Source: Curvibacter sp. (GTDB lineage Bacteria > Pseudomonadota > Gammaproteobacteria > Burkholderiales > Burkholderiaceae_C). Taken from it: 64,000 nucleotides of DNA. The notes beneath the pieces were generated by a model. The model was not told where the DNA came from, made no database searches, and saw only the letters and a list, made by a program, of their open reading frames with translations. The position numbers and the translations under genes were made by a program. Within the stretch, counting starts at the first letter, position 1, and each line of letters starts with the position of its first letter. The DNA is taken from contig JADCGR010000016.1 in assembly GCA_020248905.1 (NCBI GenBank), forward strand, positions 25,964 to 89,963, in the 5' to 3' direction. Positions 42,900 to 53,198 of this stretch are shown here, in pieces.

Positions 42900-43589
42900 A
42901 TGCTCAAAGTCACCGACATGTACACGGCCTACGGCCAGAGCGAGGCCCTGCACGGGATCTCATTTGAAGGCAACAAGAACGAGACGGTCGCCATCATGGG
43001 ACGCAACGGCATGGGCAAGACCACGCTGTTCAAGAGCCTCATGGGAGTGCTGCCGCTGAAGTCCGGCCAGATCCTGGTCGACGGCCAGGATGTCTCGAAG
43101 GATGAAAGCTTTCGCCGCGTGGCCAAGGGCATCGCCTACGTGCCCCAGGGCCGCATGATCTTTCCCACGCTGACCGTGGAAGAGAACATCCAGACCGGCC
43201 TGGAGAACGCGAAGTACAAGCAGGTCCCGGAAGAGATCTTTGCGCTCTTCCCCGTGCTCTGGGACATGCGCCGGCGCAAGGGCGGCAATCTCTCGGGCGG
43301 GCAGCAGCAGCAGCTGGCGATTGCCCGCGCGCTGGTGACCAATCCCAAGGTGCTGCTGCTCGACGAGCCTACCGAGGGCATACAGCCTTCGATCATCAAG
43401 GACATCGCCAAGGCGCTCAACGAGATCCGCAAGCTGCGCGAGATCACCATCGTGGTCTCCGAGCAGGTGCTGTCCTTTGCGATGGATGTCGCCGACCGCC
43501 TCTTCGTCATCGAAGGTGGGCGCCTGGTGCACGAGACCGCGCGCGCCCAGACCGACGTGCAGCGCATCAAGTCCTATCTCTCTGTCTGA
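42900..43589 (+). CDS. urtE: Urea ABC transporter ATPase UrtE
   Basis: This 229-residue LivF-like ATPase has Walker A MGRNGMGKTT, signature LSGGQQQQLAIARAL, Walker B VLLLDEPTEGIQPSII and the H-loop replaced by VVSEQ, as usual in UrtE/LivF. It begins 11 bases after urtD with a GGAGAGG ribosome site. It is the last transporter gene; fmdA follows after 43 bases. Confidence 0.94.
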   Translation: MLKVTDMYTAYGQSEALHGISFEGNKNETVAIMGRNGMGKTTLFKSLMGVLPLKSGQILVDGQDVSKDESFRRVAKGIAYVPQGRMIFPTLTVEENIQTGLENAKYKQVPEEIFALFPVLWDMRRRKGGNLSGGQQQQLAIARALVTNPKVLLLDEPTEGIQPSIIKDIAKALNEIRKLREITIVVSEQVLSFAMDVADRLFVIEGGRLVHETARAQTDVQRIKSYLSV

Positions 43590-43632
43590 CCATTTACCTA
43601 CTTCACCCACCCCACCCACCAGGAGCAATGTC

Positions 43633-44865
43633 ATGGCTGAAACCCTGATCAAAGTCGACCTCACCAAGCCCGCGCAGAGCAACGAGATGGTGCACAACCG
43701 CTGGCACCCGGACATCCCGATCGCCGTCTGGGTCAAGCCCGGTGACGATTTCATACTGGAAACCTACGACTGGACCGGCGGCTACATCAAGAACAACGAC
43801 AGTGCCGACGATGTGCGCGACATCGACCTGTCCACCGTACACTACCTCTCGGGCCCTGTGGGCGTGCAGGGCGCCGAGCCCGGCGACCTGCTGGTGGTGG
43901 ACCTGCTGGACATCGGCGCCAAGCAGGACAGCCAGTGGGGCTTCAACGGTTTCTTCAGCAAGCAAAATGGCGGCGGCTTCCTGACCGACCACTTCCCTCT
44001 AGCCCAGAAGTCCATCTGGGACTTCAACGGCATGTTCACCAAGAGCCGCCATGTGCCCGGCGTGGAATATGCAGGGCTCATCCACCCCGGCCTGATCGGC
44101 TGCCTGCCCGATAAGAAGATGCTGGCCGAGTGGAACAAGCGTGAGGCCGAGCTGATCGCCACCGACCCGAACCGCGTGCCCGGCCTGGCCAACCCGCCCT
44201 TTGCCGCCACCGCGCACTGCGGCAAGGCCCAGGGTGAAGTCGCCAAGAAAGTGGCCGCTGAAGGCGCGCGCACGGTGCCGCCGCGCGAGCATGGCGGCAA
44301 CTGCGACATCAAGGATCTGTCGCGCGGCTCGCGCATCTTCTTCCCGGTCTACGTTGACGGCGGCGGCCTGAGCGTGGGCGACCTGCACTTCAGCCAGGGC
44401 GACGGCGAGATCACCTTCTGCGGCGCCATCGAGATGGCCGGCTGGGTGCACATGCGCGTGAACCTCATCAAGGGCGGTGTGGCCAAGTACGGCATCAAGA
44501 ATCCGATCTTCAAGCCCAGCCCGATCACGCCCAACTACAAGGACTACCTGATCTTCGAAGGCGTTTCGGTCGACGAGCAAGGCAAGCAGCACTACCTGGA
44601 CGTGACCGTGGCCTACCGCCAGGCCTGCCTGAACGCCATCGAGTACCTGAAGAAATTCGGCTACAGCGGCGCCCAGGCCTATTCCATCCTCGGCACGGCG
44701 CCGGTGCAGGGCCACATCAGCGGCGTGGTGGACGTGCCCAATGCCTGCGCCACGCTCTGGCTGCCGACCGAGATCTTCGACTTCGACATCAACCCCACGG
44801 CGGCTGGTCCGGTCAAGTTCATCGACGGCAGCATCCAGATGCCCATCTCGCCCGACAAAAAGTGA
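43633..44865 (+). CDS. fmdA: Formamidase FmdA
   Basis: This 410-residue member of the acetamidase/formamidase family hydrolyses formamide (and weakly acetamide) to formate and ammonia. Family segments are NRWHPDIPIAVWVKPGDDFILETYDWTGG, GLIHPGLIGCLP, PPREHGGNCDIKDLSRGSR, GVSVDEQGKQHYLD and YSGAQAYSILGTAPVQGHISGVVDVPNA. ATG 43633 has AGGAG seven bases upstream. Its position right behind urtE suggests the transporter also supplies short amides, as in Methylophilus fmd loci. Confidence 0.95.
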   Translation: MAETLIKVDLTKPAQSNEMVHNRWHPDIPIAVWVKPGDDFILETYDWTGGYIKNNDSADDVRDIDLSTVHYLSGPVGVQGAEPGDLLVVDLLDIGAKQDSQWGFNGFFSKQNGGGFLTDHFPLAQKSIWDFNGMFTKSRHVPGVEYAGLIHPGLIGCLPDKKMLAEWNKREAELIATDPNRVPGLANPPFAATAHCGKAQGEVAKKVAAEGARTVPPREHGGNCDIKDLSRGSRIFFPVYVDGGGLSVGDLHFSQGDGEITFCGAIEMAGWVHMRVNLIKGGVAKYGIKNPIFKPSPITPNYKDYLIFEGVSVDEQGKQHYLDVTVAYRQACLNAIEYLKKFGYSGAQAYSILGTAPVQGHISGVVDVPNACATLWLPTEIFDFDINPTAAGPVKFIDGSIQMPISPDKK

Positions 44866-44878
44866 GCAGGAGCCGCGC

Positions 44879-45232
44879 ATGCCGACCTATGACTACGACT
44901 GCCCGGACTGCGGGGGCTTCGAGGCACTGCGCCCGGTATCGCAACGCGACGAGCCCTGCACCTGTCCGGACTGCGGCGCGGTCTCCAACCGCGTGATTGT
45001 GTCCGCGCCGAGACTGGCTTGTCTAAGCAGCGAGACGCGTGCGGCACACGATACCAACGAACGGGCCCGGCATGCACCGCGGTCCTCGCGGGATGGGGAC
45101 TACGGGCGTTTGCGGCATCCAGCGGGATGTGGCTGTTGTTCCGGGTCTTCCTCTAAGCGGAGTGCGACGGTGAGGGCACCTGATGGATCGAAGGCGTTTG
45201 TGGGGAAGCGGCCTTGGATGATCAGTCACTGA
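44879..45232 (+). CDS. fmdB: FmdB-like zinc-ribbon protein
   Basis: This 117-residue protein begins MPTYDYDCPDCGGFEALRPVSQRDEPCTCPDCG, the two CxxC knuckles of the FmdB/CxxC_CxxC regulatory family. The C-terminal half is low in known motifs and includes GCGCCSG. FmdB was proposed to regulate the fmd genes, but its biochemical role is unproven. It follows fmdA by 13 bases. Confidence 0.88.
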   Translation: MPTYDYDCPDCGGFEALRPVSQRDEPCTCPDCGAVSNRVIVSAPRLACLSSETRAAHDTNERARHAPRSSRDGDYGRLRHPAGCGCCSGSSSKRSATVRAPDGSKAFVGKRPWMISH

Positions 45233-45255
45233 GGCTTCGTTTCTGAGGCTTTTCA

Positions 45256-45860
45256 ATGGATGGTCTGAGCGCCGCCGCCCTGCTCGCACGCCTGGACCTC
45301 GCCCTGCGCCACGAGGACCACGCCGATAGCAACCATAGGGTGGACAAGGCGCGAACGCTGTTTGACGCGGCACGCTGCACGCACGGGCTGGAAGACGGCG
45401 CCGGTGCTGAGCCCGCTGTTGCTGATCGACAGATCGCAATCCACGGCCACCAACACCGGAACCGGCCCCAGCCTGCTGCAGCTCGAACAGCGGGCCGCGT
45501 TCCTGCTGGCCCGCTGCAGGCACTGCGCAGCGAGTACTCTGCGCGTCTGGGCGCAGCGCAACGTCATGCGGGCAGCGTGCTGGCCATGGAGGCCCGGACG
45601 CAGCGGGTGTTGCTGGTGCTGACCGACGGCAGTCCCTCGGACGTGGACGTGCACGACCCCCACCACCTGGTCAAGGATGCACACCACGCCGTGCTGCAAC
45701 TCCGGGCCCAGAGTTTGGCGGTCCACGGCCTCATGGTGGGTAGGCTAACGCCGATGATGCATGCCGCATCTTCGGACCGGGGCACTGCCGCATCGCCCTC
45801 TCGGCCCTGCAGCTCGCGCACCAGCTCCCTGCATGGCACGCACGATTTGCAGTCAGATGA
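45256..45860 (+). pseudogene. NorD/CbbO-like VWA-domain protein, frameshifted remnant
   Basis: Three plus-strand frames carry successive pieces of a von Willebrand A-domain protein: LSPLLLIDRSQSTATNTGTGPSLLQLEQRAAFLLA, then YSARLGAAQRHAGSVLA...QRVLLVLTDGSPSDVDVHDPHHLVKDAHHAVL, then ACRIFGPGHCRIALSALQLAHQLPAWHARF and a stop at 45860. The MIDAS-type DxSxS motif is recognisable and the middle of the domain is deleted. Intact NorD/CbbO proteins partner MoxR/CbbQ AAA ATPases. This copy is dead and sits inside the urt-ure cluster. Confidence 0.72.
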
Positions 45861-46145
45861 TCGATGCAAGCCCCAAACACGTGCACATCAATCAGATCCT
45901 GAAACGTTCTGCACCAGAAAAAGGCGCCATCGATCATCCCCGGGCCAAACCATGAGTGCGGCACAAGGCACGTCTATTGCATGGCAGAGTTTCAAAACCG
46001 ATCCGACAAAACACACCATGGAACTCAAGCCCCGCATTCGGCCTGCCTTGGCGAGCGCACGGGGTGATTTGGAATCGATATTGAACAGACTCCCCGCGTT
46101 CGGCCGGCATTGGTGGCCGAACGGTCTGACTAAAAGCGAAGCGAC
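45861..46145 (+). other. ureA leader region with local repeats
   Basis: No convincing ORF. The stretch around 46018 (ATGGAACTCAAGCCCCGCATTCGGCCTGC) resembles both the ureA start (ATGGAACTCACTCCCCGCG at 46146) and the segment at 46090-46113 (TCCCCGCGTTCGGCCGGCATTGG). It may be a decayed local duplication. A promoter for the ure genes may lie here. Confidence 0.5.
46098..46122 (+). promoter_or_regulatory. Stem-loop immediately upstream of ureA
   Basis: GTTCGGCC-9 bases-GGCCGAAC is a perfect 8-base stem ending 23 bases before the ureA ATG. No T-run follows, and no strong Shine-Dalgarno site separates it from ureA, so it could influence translation or mRNA stability. Confidence 0.5.
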
Positions 46146-46448
46146 ATGGAACTCACTCCCCGCGAAAAAGACAAGCTGCTGATCTTCACCGCCGCCCTGT
46201 TGGCCGAACGGCGTATGGCGCGCGGGCTCAAGCTCAATTACCCTGAGGCGGTGGCCTACATCAGTGCCGTAGTCATGGAAGGCGCGCGCGACGGCAAGAG
46301 TGTGGCCCAGCTCATGAGCGAGGGCCGCGCGGTGCTCACGCGGGCCCAGGTGATGGACGGCGTGCCCGAGATGATCCCCGACATCCAGGTCGAGGCTACC
46401 TTCCCCGACGGCACCAAGCTTGTCACAGTGCATCAACCCATCGCCTGA
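46146..46448 (+). CDS. ureA: Urease gamma subunit UreA
   Basis: This 100-residue protein has [39 protein letters not shown] and [28 protein letters not shown], the full gamma subunit at standard length. It is a structural subunit of the nickel enzyme that splits urea to ammonia and carbamate. It is separated from ureB by two small genes rather than adjoining it. Confidence 0.97.
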   Translation: MELTPREKDKLLIFTAALLAERRMARGLKLNYPEAVAYISAVVMEGARDGKSVAQLMSEGRAVLTRAQVMDGVPEMIPDIQVEATFPDGTKLVTVHQPIA

Positions 46449-46458
46449 CCCACACCCC

Positions 46459-46614
46459 ATGCACACGCTGCTGATCTGCCGGTTCCTGCTGTTGAGTGCC
46501 GGCGTCGCCAGGGCCGGCCTGTGCGCCCTGGCCCGCCTGCCGCTGCGCGAAGTCGTGGGGCTGGCCTCGTTCGGCGCGCTGCTCGGCATGCTTTACTGGC
46601 CTCTGCGCAAATAA
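46459..46614 (+). CDS. Small hydrophobic protein between ureA and ureB, unknown
   Basis: This 51-residue ORF ([51 protein letters not shown]) begins 10 bases after ureA. It has two hydrophobic stretches separated by basic residues, so it could be a tiny inner-membrane protein. No family recognised. Many relatives keep a HupE/UreJ-type nickel permease gene in this slot; this could be a reduced replacement or an unrelated peptide. Confidence 0.55.
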   Translation: MHTLLICRFLLLSAGVARAGLCALARLPLREVVGLASFGALLGMLYWPLRK

Positions 46615-46641
46615 GTCACCCCCCTACCCGGAGACCGATCC

Positions 46642-46812
46642 ATGAAGAAACTGTCCGTACGCATCACCGCCCTGGCGGGCCTGCTGCCTGCGCTCGCGTC
46701 CGCCCACGAGGGGCACGGCCTGCCGGGCCTGCACTGGCACGCCACCGACGTGCTGGGCTTCGTCGTCGTGGTCGCGCTGATAGGCGTGGCGATCTGGACC
46801 TCTCGCAAGTGA
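46642..46812 (+). CDS. Small His-rich exported/membrane protein between ureA and ureB
   Basis: This 56-residue ORF has a signal-like N-terminus ([21 protein letters not shown]), a short histidine-rich segment ([15 protein letters not shown]) and one C-terminal membrane span ending WTSRK. It has a CCGGAGA ribosome site and is followed by ureB after 14 bases. Five histidines in 15 residues could bind Ni(II) or another metal in the periplasm (inference). No characterised family recognised. Confidence 0.65.
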   Translation: MKKLSVRITALAGLLPALASAHEGHGLPGLHWHATDVLGFVVVVALIGVAIWTSRK

Positions 46813-46826
46813 GCCGGGGCCGCATC

Positions 46827-47132
46827 ATGATTCCCGGCGAAATGCTGATTGACGATGGCGCGCATCCGCTCAACCCCGAGCGCCGCAACCTGGGCCTGGT
46901 GGTGCGCAACACCAGCGACCGGCCGATCCAGGTCGGCTCGCACTACCACTTCGCCGAAACCAACGCCGCGCTTGACTTTGACCGCAAGGCCGCCCACGGC
47001 ATGCGCTTGAACATCGCCAGTGGCACGGCCGTTCGCTTCGAGCCCGGGCAGCAGCGCACCGTCGAGCTGGTGGACATCGGCGGCGACCGCCAGGCTTACG
47101 GCTTTCGCGGACTCGTGCAAGGGAAACTCTGA
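46827..47132 (+). CDS. ureB: Urease beta subunit UreB
   Basis: This 101-residue protein starts [54 protein letters not shown] and contains [16 protein letters not shown], the complete beta subunit. The upstream part of the 46521 ORF is a shadow of the two small genes. Stop codon and ureC start are two bases apart. Confidence 0.97.
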   Translation: MIPGEMLIDDGAHPLNPERRNLGLVVRNTSDRPIQVGSHYHFAETNAALDFDRKAAHGMRLNIASGTAVRFEPGQQRTVELVDIGGDRQAYGFRGLVQGKL

Positions 47133-47134
47133 TC

Positions 47135-48877
<1,743 letters not shown>

Positions 48878-48885
48878 TCCGCAGC

Positions 48886-49518
48886 ATGCTCACCACCTCC
48901 AAACTCCTGCCTCAGGGCCAGGGCCTCGCGCCTGCCCTCCTCAAACGCGCCGCCACCGTTGAGCTCGACTGGGATGTGCGCCAGAAAAGCCGTTTTGCCG
49001 CGACGGACTCGCAAGGCCGCGAGCTCGGTGTATTCCTGCCGCGCGGCAACGTTGTAAGGGGAGGCGACGTGCTGGTGGCCGAAGATGGCTCGCTTGTCCG
49101 CGTGATTGCTGCGCCGCAGGCCGTGCTGCGCATCACGGCCTGCGCAGAGCATGGTTCAGCTTTCGACCTGATGCGTGCCGCCTATCACCTGGGTAACCGC
49201 CATGTGCCCATTGAGTTGCAGCCCGACCACCTCAAGATCGAGCCCGATCACGTGCTGGCCGACATGCTGCGCGCCATGCACCTGACCGTGGTGGCGCAGC
49301 AGGACAGCTTCGAGCCCGAGGGCGGAGCCTATAGCGCGAGCGGCCATCACCACAGCCATGGGGATGACCTTGGACACGGCCACAGCCATGACGATCCGCA
49401 CGGCTCTGGCCACGCCCGGACGCACGACCACGGCACCGGCCATGTGCACGGCCCGGGCTGCGTGCACGATCACGACCATGGGCACGACCATGGACATGCG
49501 CACCAACGTTCCCACTGA
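48886..49518 (+). CDS. ureE: Urease nickel metallochaperone UreE with His-rich tail
   Basis: This 210-residue protein has the UreE N-terminal peptide-binding domain ([37 protein letters not shown]). The metal-binding domain contains [31 protein letters not shown]. The last 60 residues are dominated by histidine, aspartate and glycine ([26 protein letters not shown]), a nickel storage tail. It lies 8 bases after ureC and its end overlaps ureF. Confidence 0.96.
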   Translation: MLTTSKLLPQGQGLAPALLKRAATVELDWDVRQKSRFAATDSQGRELGVFLPRGNVVRGGDVLVAEDGSLVRVIAAPQAVLRITACAEHGSAFDLMRAAYHLGNRHVPIELQPDHLKIEPDHVLADMLRAMHLTVVAQQDSFEPEGGAYSASGHHHSHGDDLGHGHSHDDPHGSGHARTHDHGTGHVHGPGCVHDHDHGHDHGHAHQRSH

Positions 49519-50218
49519 TTTGGGCGGCAAAACGCCGGCGCTCGCGCCATCCAGCCTGCTGCAGCTGCTCTGGCTGGCGTCGCCCGCACTGCCGGTTGGC
49601 AGCTTCTCTTATTCCGAAGGTCTCGAGGCTGCCGTGGATGTGGGCTGCGTGCGCGACGCCGAGACGGCCGCCGAATGGCTCACACAGCAACTGCATCTCA
49701 CCCTCGCGCGCTCTGAGCTTGCCGTGGTCGCGCAGGCTTTGCGCGCCTGGAGCAGCGGCGACGCAGCGCACGTGGAGGCACTCAACCACTGGCTGCTGCA
49801 GACGCGCGAGAGCGCCGAGCTGAGGCTGCAGACCGAGCAGATGGGGCGATCGTTGCGCGAGTGGCTGCGCAAGCTGCCACAGGCAGACACCGCAGCGCTT
49901 GACTTCGCCGCAGGCATCGACCCGAGCTACCCCGTGATGTTTGCACTGGCAGCATCGGGCAGTGGCGCACCAGAACGCGAGGTGTTGCTGGCCTACGCCT
50001 TTGGCTGGGCCGAGAACCTCATGCAGGCCGCCCTCAAGGCCGTACCCCTGGGCCAAACCGCCGGGCAGACCATCCTCGCGCGACTGGCTGACGAGATCCC
50101 GGCAGCCGTGGAACACGCGCTGGCCCTACCCGAGGGCGAACGACAGGCATTCAGCCCCATGCTCGCCATTTTCAGCAGCAAGCATGAGACCCAGTATTCA
50201 AGACTTTTTCGCTCCTGA
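49496..50218 (+). CDS. ureF: Urease accessory protein UreF
   Basis: This 240-residue protein has the UreF blocks [33 protein letters not shown]-type region, and [26 protein letters not shown]. UreF bridges UreD and UreG in the urease activation complex. ATG 49496 ([11 protein letters not shown]) is chosen; the upstream part of the ORF is the out-of-frame shadow of the UreE His tail. The 23-base overlap with ureE suggests translational coupling. Confidence 0.93.
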   Translation: MRTNVPTDLGGKTPALAPSSLLQLLWLASPALPVGSFSYSEGLEAAVDVGCVRDAETAAEWLTQQLHLTLARSELAVVAQALRAWSSGDAAHVEALNHWLLQTRESAELRLQTEQMGRSLREWLRKLPQADTAALDFAAGIDPSYPVMFALAASGSGAPEREVLLAYAFGWAENLMQAALKAVPLGQTAGQTILARLADEIPAAVEHALALPEGERQAFSPMLAIFSSKHETQYSRLFRS

Positions 50219-50253
50219 TTTGATATCAATTTCCACAGCTGGATGAGCAAACC

Positions 50254-50904
50254 ATGAACGCACCTGCCCTGCATCACATTCCCGAGCGCAGCAAGCCCCT
50301 GCCGCCCCTGCGCGTGGGCGTAGGCGGCCCCGTGGGCTCGGGCAAGACCACGCTGCTGGAGATGCTTTGCAAGGCCATGCGCGACAAGTACGATCTGGTG
50401 GCAATAACGAATGACATCTACACCAAGGAAGACCAGCGCCTGCTCACGGTCAGCGGTGCGCTGCCGGCCGAGCGCATCATGGGCGTCGAGACGGGAGGCT
50501 GCCCGCACACCGCCATCCGCGAGGACTGCTCCATCAACCTCGAGGCCATCGACCGCATGCTCAAGGAGTTCCCGAACGCCGACGTCGTGTTTGTGGAATC
50601 CGGCGGCGACAACCTGGCCGCGACCTTCAGCCCCGAGCTGAGCGACCTGACCCTCTACGTGATCGACGTAGCCGCCGGCGAGAAGATCCCGCGCAAGGGT
50701 GGCCCCGGCATCACCAAAAGTGATCTCTTCGTCATCAACAAGACCGATCTTGCACCCCATGTGGGCGCCAACCTGGAGGTGATGAAAGCCGACACCGAAC
50801 GTATGCGTGGGCCCAAGCCTTTTGTAATGACCAATCTAAAGACGCTGGCAGGTGTGGACGCGGTGGTGAGCTTCATCGAGACGCGCGGGCTGCTTCGGGG
50901 CTGA
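50254..50904 (+). CDS. ureG: Urease accessory GTPase UreG
   Basis: This 216-residue SIMIBI GTPase has P-loop [24 protein letters not shown], the nickel-binding CPH motif in [33 protein letters not shown] and the guanine-specific [12 protein letters not shown]. It supplies GTP hydrolysis and nickel for urease maturation with UreD and UreF. It is the last gene of the ure cluster here; ureD is absent from this end. Confidence 0.97.
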   Translation: MNAPALHHIPERSKPLPPLRVGVGGPVGSGKTTLLEMLCKAMRDKYDLVAITNDIYTKEDQRLLTVSGALPAERIMGVETGGCPHTAIREDCSINLEAIDRMLKEFPNADVVFVESGGDNLAATFSPELSDLTLYVIDVAAGEKIPRKGGPGITKSDLFVINKTDLAPHVGANLEVMKADTERMRGPKPFVMTNLKTLAGVDAVVSFIETRGLLRG

Positions 50905-51000
50905 CGACCGCCCGACCCTCGCACAAGGAATGCTGCGGTCAGGTGTCGCTGCCAAGTAAGACCGACATGGACACTTTGCGAAAGAGGCTTCGTTGAGTCC

Positions 51001-51288
51001 ATGGGCATCACTGTCTCGGAGATCACACCATTCATGGCGCCGATGGATCAGTTGAAGGCAGTTCCGATCAAGGAGGTGCGCCCGGCCCGGGCCGGCGATA
51101 GCATCATCACGCTGCGTGCTCGCGGACGTGCGCACGCCCTGGTGCCGGGGTCGGACGCGCGGGGCCGGCAGGCGCTTGCAGGCATCTTCGCCGCATCACA
51201 GATCGCGCGCCGGCTGGGCGTGCCGATCCAGACCCAAGAAGTGGCTCGCACCTTCGCCGAAATTGAGGCCGCACTCGCGGGCCGCTGA
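51001..51288 (+). CDS. Hypothetical protein, 95 aa
   Basis: This uncharacterised ORF (MGITVSEITPFMAPMDQLKAVPIKEVRPARAGDSIITL ... QIARRLGVPIQTQEVARTFAEIEAALAGR) has plausible composition and no recognised family. Met12 (51034) is an alternative start. Its 3' end abuts the break point of the antisense TatT remnant, so it may lie on the segment that replaced the missing part of that gene. Confidence that it is expressed is low. Confidence 0.35.
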   Translation: MGITVSEITPFMAPMDQLKAVPIKEVRPARAGDSIITLRARGRAHALVPGSDARGRQALAGIFAASQIARRLGVPIQTQEVARTFAEIEAALAGR

Positions 51289-51861
51289 GCGGACACAGTC
51301 CGGGCCAAACGGCCCAGCTAGGGCGCGAGCGAAGGCCGGGCTCAAGCGCTCCGGCGCAGCCATCGCGTTGCCGTGCGCGCGCCGGTACAGACGGGCTGCG
51401 CGCTCGCGCGGCTTCTGCGCGGCATGGACATCGCAAACCTCCAGCTGGTCGGCCTCGAAGGCGACAAAAGCGTCGCTTTTCTGGGTGAACCCCCCGGCTG
51501 CCGCCTCGGACAGCCGCACGTGGTCGGGCGCCTCGCCCAGCATGGACTCGGAGAGTTTGAGATAGAAGGCGGCCGCCTCCCGGGCTAGCTGCAAATCCTC
51601 CTCCTGCACCTGGCCCTGGGTGGGCAGCTCATCGGCGATTCGCTGCACAACCAGATGGCGCGGCGAGCACGCTGTGAGAAGCGCCAGGGCGATCAGCGCC
51701 GACAGCAGGGCACAGAGTCGCAACAAGACGCGCGCATCCGGTAGCAGGAAGCGGATGGTATTTTCACGGGGGACTCGGATGGGCTCGGCCGGGAGCGGCG
51801 TCAGGCGCTGCACCCAGCCGAACACAAGCGCTGCGTCTGAACGCACGGACACCGCTGGCAT
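51196..51861 (-). pseudogene. Truncated TatT-family (TRAP-associated) lipoprotein gene
   Basis: The minus-strand ORF carries a lipobox (LLSALIALALLTAC) and the TatT-type sequence VVQRIADELPTQGQVQEEDLQLAREAAAFYLKLSESMLGE...LSEAAAGGFTQ, continuing to RLYRRAHGNAMAAPERLSPAFARALA. It then loses similarity near 51300 and ends in unrelated sequence, so roughly the C-terminal 80-100 residues of a normal protein are missing. No TRAP transporter genes are adjacent. The start is uncertain (Met at 51861 or 51903). Confidence 0.6.
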
Positions 51862-51928
51862 ACGACTGCACTGTAGGGCTGCCTTGTGAAAATTCGCTGA
51901 CACGAGTCGGCCGGTATCAGGAACGCCC

Positions 51929-53113
51929 TCAGCTGCTGCGGGCGTAACGTGCCAACAGCTCTGTCCGTCGACGCGGATCGATGTTCACCCTCGCCAGGTC
52001 GCCCTGAACATGGGGCAAGGCGAGCAGGCGCGGGTTCATGACCCGGAACCACAGCGGCGGAATGTAGGCTAGCGGAAACATGCCAAAGTAGCCGCTGGGC
52101 AGCTGCGGCAGGTCCGGAAAGTGTCGCAGCGACTGGTAACGGCGCGAAGGATGGGCATGGTGATCAGAATGGCGCTGCAAGTGAAAGAGCGCGAGATTGG
52201 TCACGAGGTGGTTGGTATTCCATGAATGGTGGGGCTGCGGCGCTTCATAGTGGCCACTGGGCAGGCGCGAGCGCAGCAGGCCGTAGTGCTCGACGTAGTT
52301 GGCCGAGGTCAGCTGCCACCAGGCCACGACGTTGTGCACGGCCAGAAAGGGCAGCATGACCCAGCCAAAGGCCGCGATCAGGCCGACCTGCAGGGCGGCT
52401 GTGACGGCGTAGGACTGCAGCAGCGTGTTACGCACACTCCAGACCCGGCGCTGCTCCTTTTGCAGGCGCTGGCGCTCAAGCTGCCAGGCGCGGCGTATCC
52501 CGCCAGGCAGTTCGCGCAGGGCGAAGCGGTAGATGTTCTCCCCCATGCGAGAGCTGGCGTGGTCTTCGGGGGTGGACACCCAGCGGTGGTGTCCGCGACC
52601 GTGCTCGACGGTGAAGTGTCCGTAGGCGGGAACGGCGAGCACCAGACGCGCCAGCCACTGCTCCACGCGGGTGTGCTTGTGCCCGAGTTCATGGCCGGTG
52701 TTGATGCCCAGGCCCGAGCCAGTACCCGCCACATAGACGAGCATGAGCACGGCCCACCACGAGAGTTCCTGGGTTCCAACCCACCAGGCACAGGCGACCA
52801 GCGCCACGAAATGCAGAGGCACGGTGAGCCAAGTCAGCCAGCGGTAGTAACGGTCCTCCTCCAGCTGGGGCACCACGGCCTCGGGCGGGTTGTCCCGGTC
52901 CTCGCCGATGACGAAATCCAGCAGGGGCATCAACCCGTAGCTGATGAGCAGGGGCAGGCCGAGCGCGATCTGCTCGCCGGTGCAGGCATGCAGCGCGATG
53001 CCCGTGAGGGGCAACAGGGGATAGACCACCGAGAGCAGCCACCACCAGCGCTTGCGGTCGCGGTACTGCACCCGGCCCACCTGCGGCTCTTCGGCGACGT
53101 ACACCCTGGTCAT
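51929..53113 (-). CDS. alkB: Alkane 1-monooxygenase (AlkB-type)
   Basis: This 394-residue integral-membrane non-haem diiron enzyme belongs to the family that hydroxylates medium-chain n-alkanes. Histidine boxes are NTGHELGHKHTRVE, EHGRGHHRWVSTPEDHASSRMGE and LQRHSDHHAHPSRRYQSLR, plus NYVEHYGLLR. The second box reads EHGRGHH where most AlkBs have EHNRGHH, but the histidines are kept. About six spans are present. ATG 53113 with GGAAAG is preferred over 53143. No rubredoxin, rubredoxin reductase or alkane regulator gene is adjacent, so electron donors must be encoded elsewhere. Confidence 0.92.
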   Translation of the reverse strand: MTRVYVAEEPQVGRVQYRDRKRWWWLLSVVYPLLPLTGIALHACTGEQIALGLPLLISYGLMPLLDFVIGEDRDNPPEAVVPQLEEDRYYRWLTWLTVPLHFVALVACAWWVGTQELSWWAVLMLVYVAGTGSGLGINTGHELGHKHTRVEQWLARLVLAVPAYGHFTVEHGRGHHRWVSTPEDHASSRMGENIYRFALRELPGGIRRAWQLERQRLQKEQRRVWSVRNTLLQSYAVTAALQVGLIAAFGWVMLPFLAVHNVVAWWQLTSANYVEHYGLLRSRLPSGHYEAPQPHHSWNTNHLVTNLALFHLQRHSDHHAHPSRRYQSLRHFPDLPQLPSGYFGMFPLAYIPPLWFRVMNPRLLALPHVQGDLARVNIDPRRRTELLARYARSS

Positions 53114-53198
53114 GCTCTGCTTTCCAGCGTTGATGCCGACCATTATGGAGGGTGAATACGGAGGGCGAACCCGGACGGTTCAACCGTGGGCGACCTTC

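Noticed and set aside
49358-49495. N-terminal extension of ureF
   Set aside because: It is the out-of-frame reading of the UreE His-rich tail and gives Thr/Met/Ala repeats only.
49340-49515. Possible tandem repeat or CRISPR-like array in the His-coding stretch
   Set aside because: The repeated CAC/CAT-GAC codons simply encode the UreE histidine tail; no spacer-repeat periodicity.
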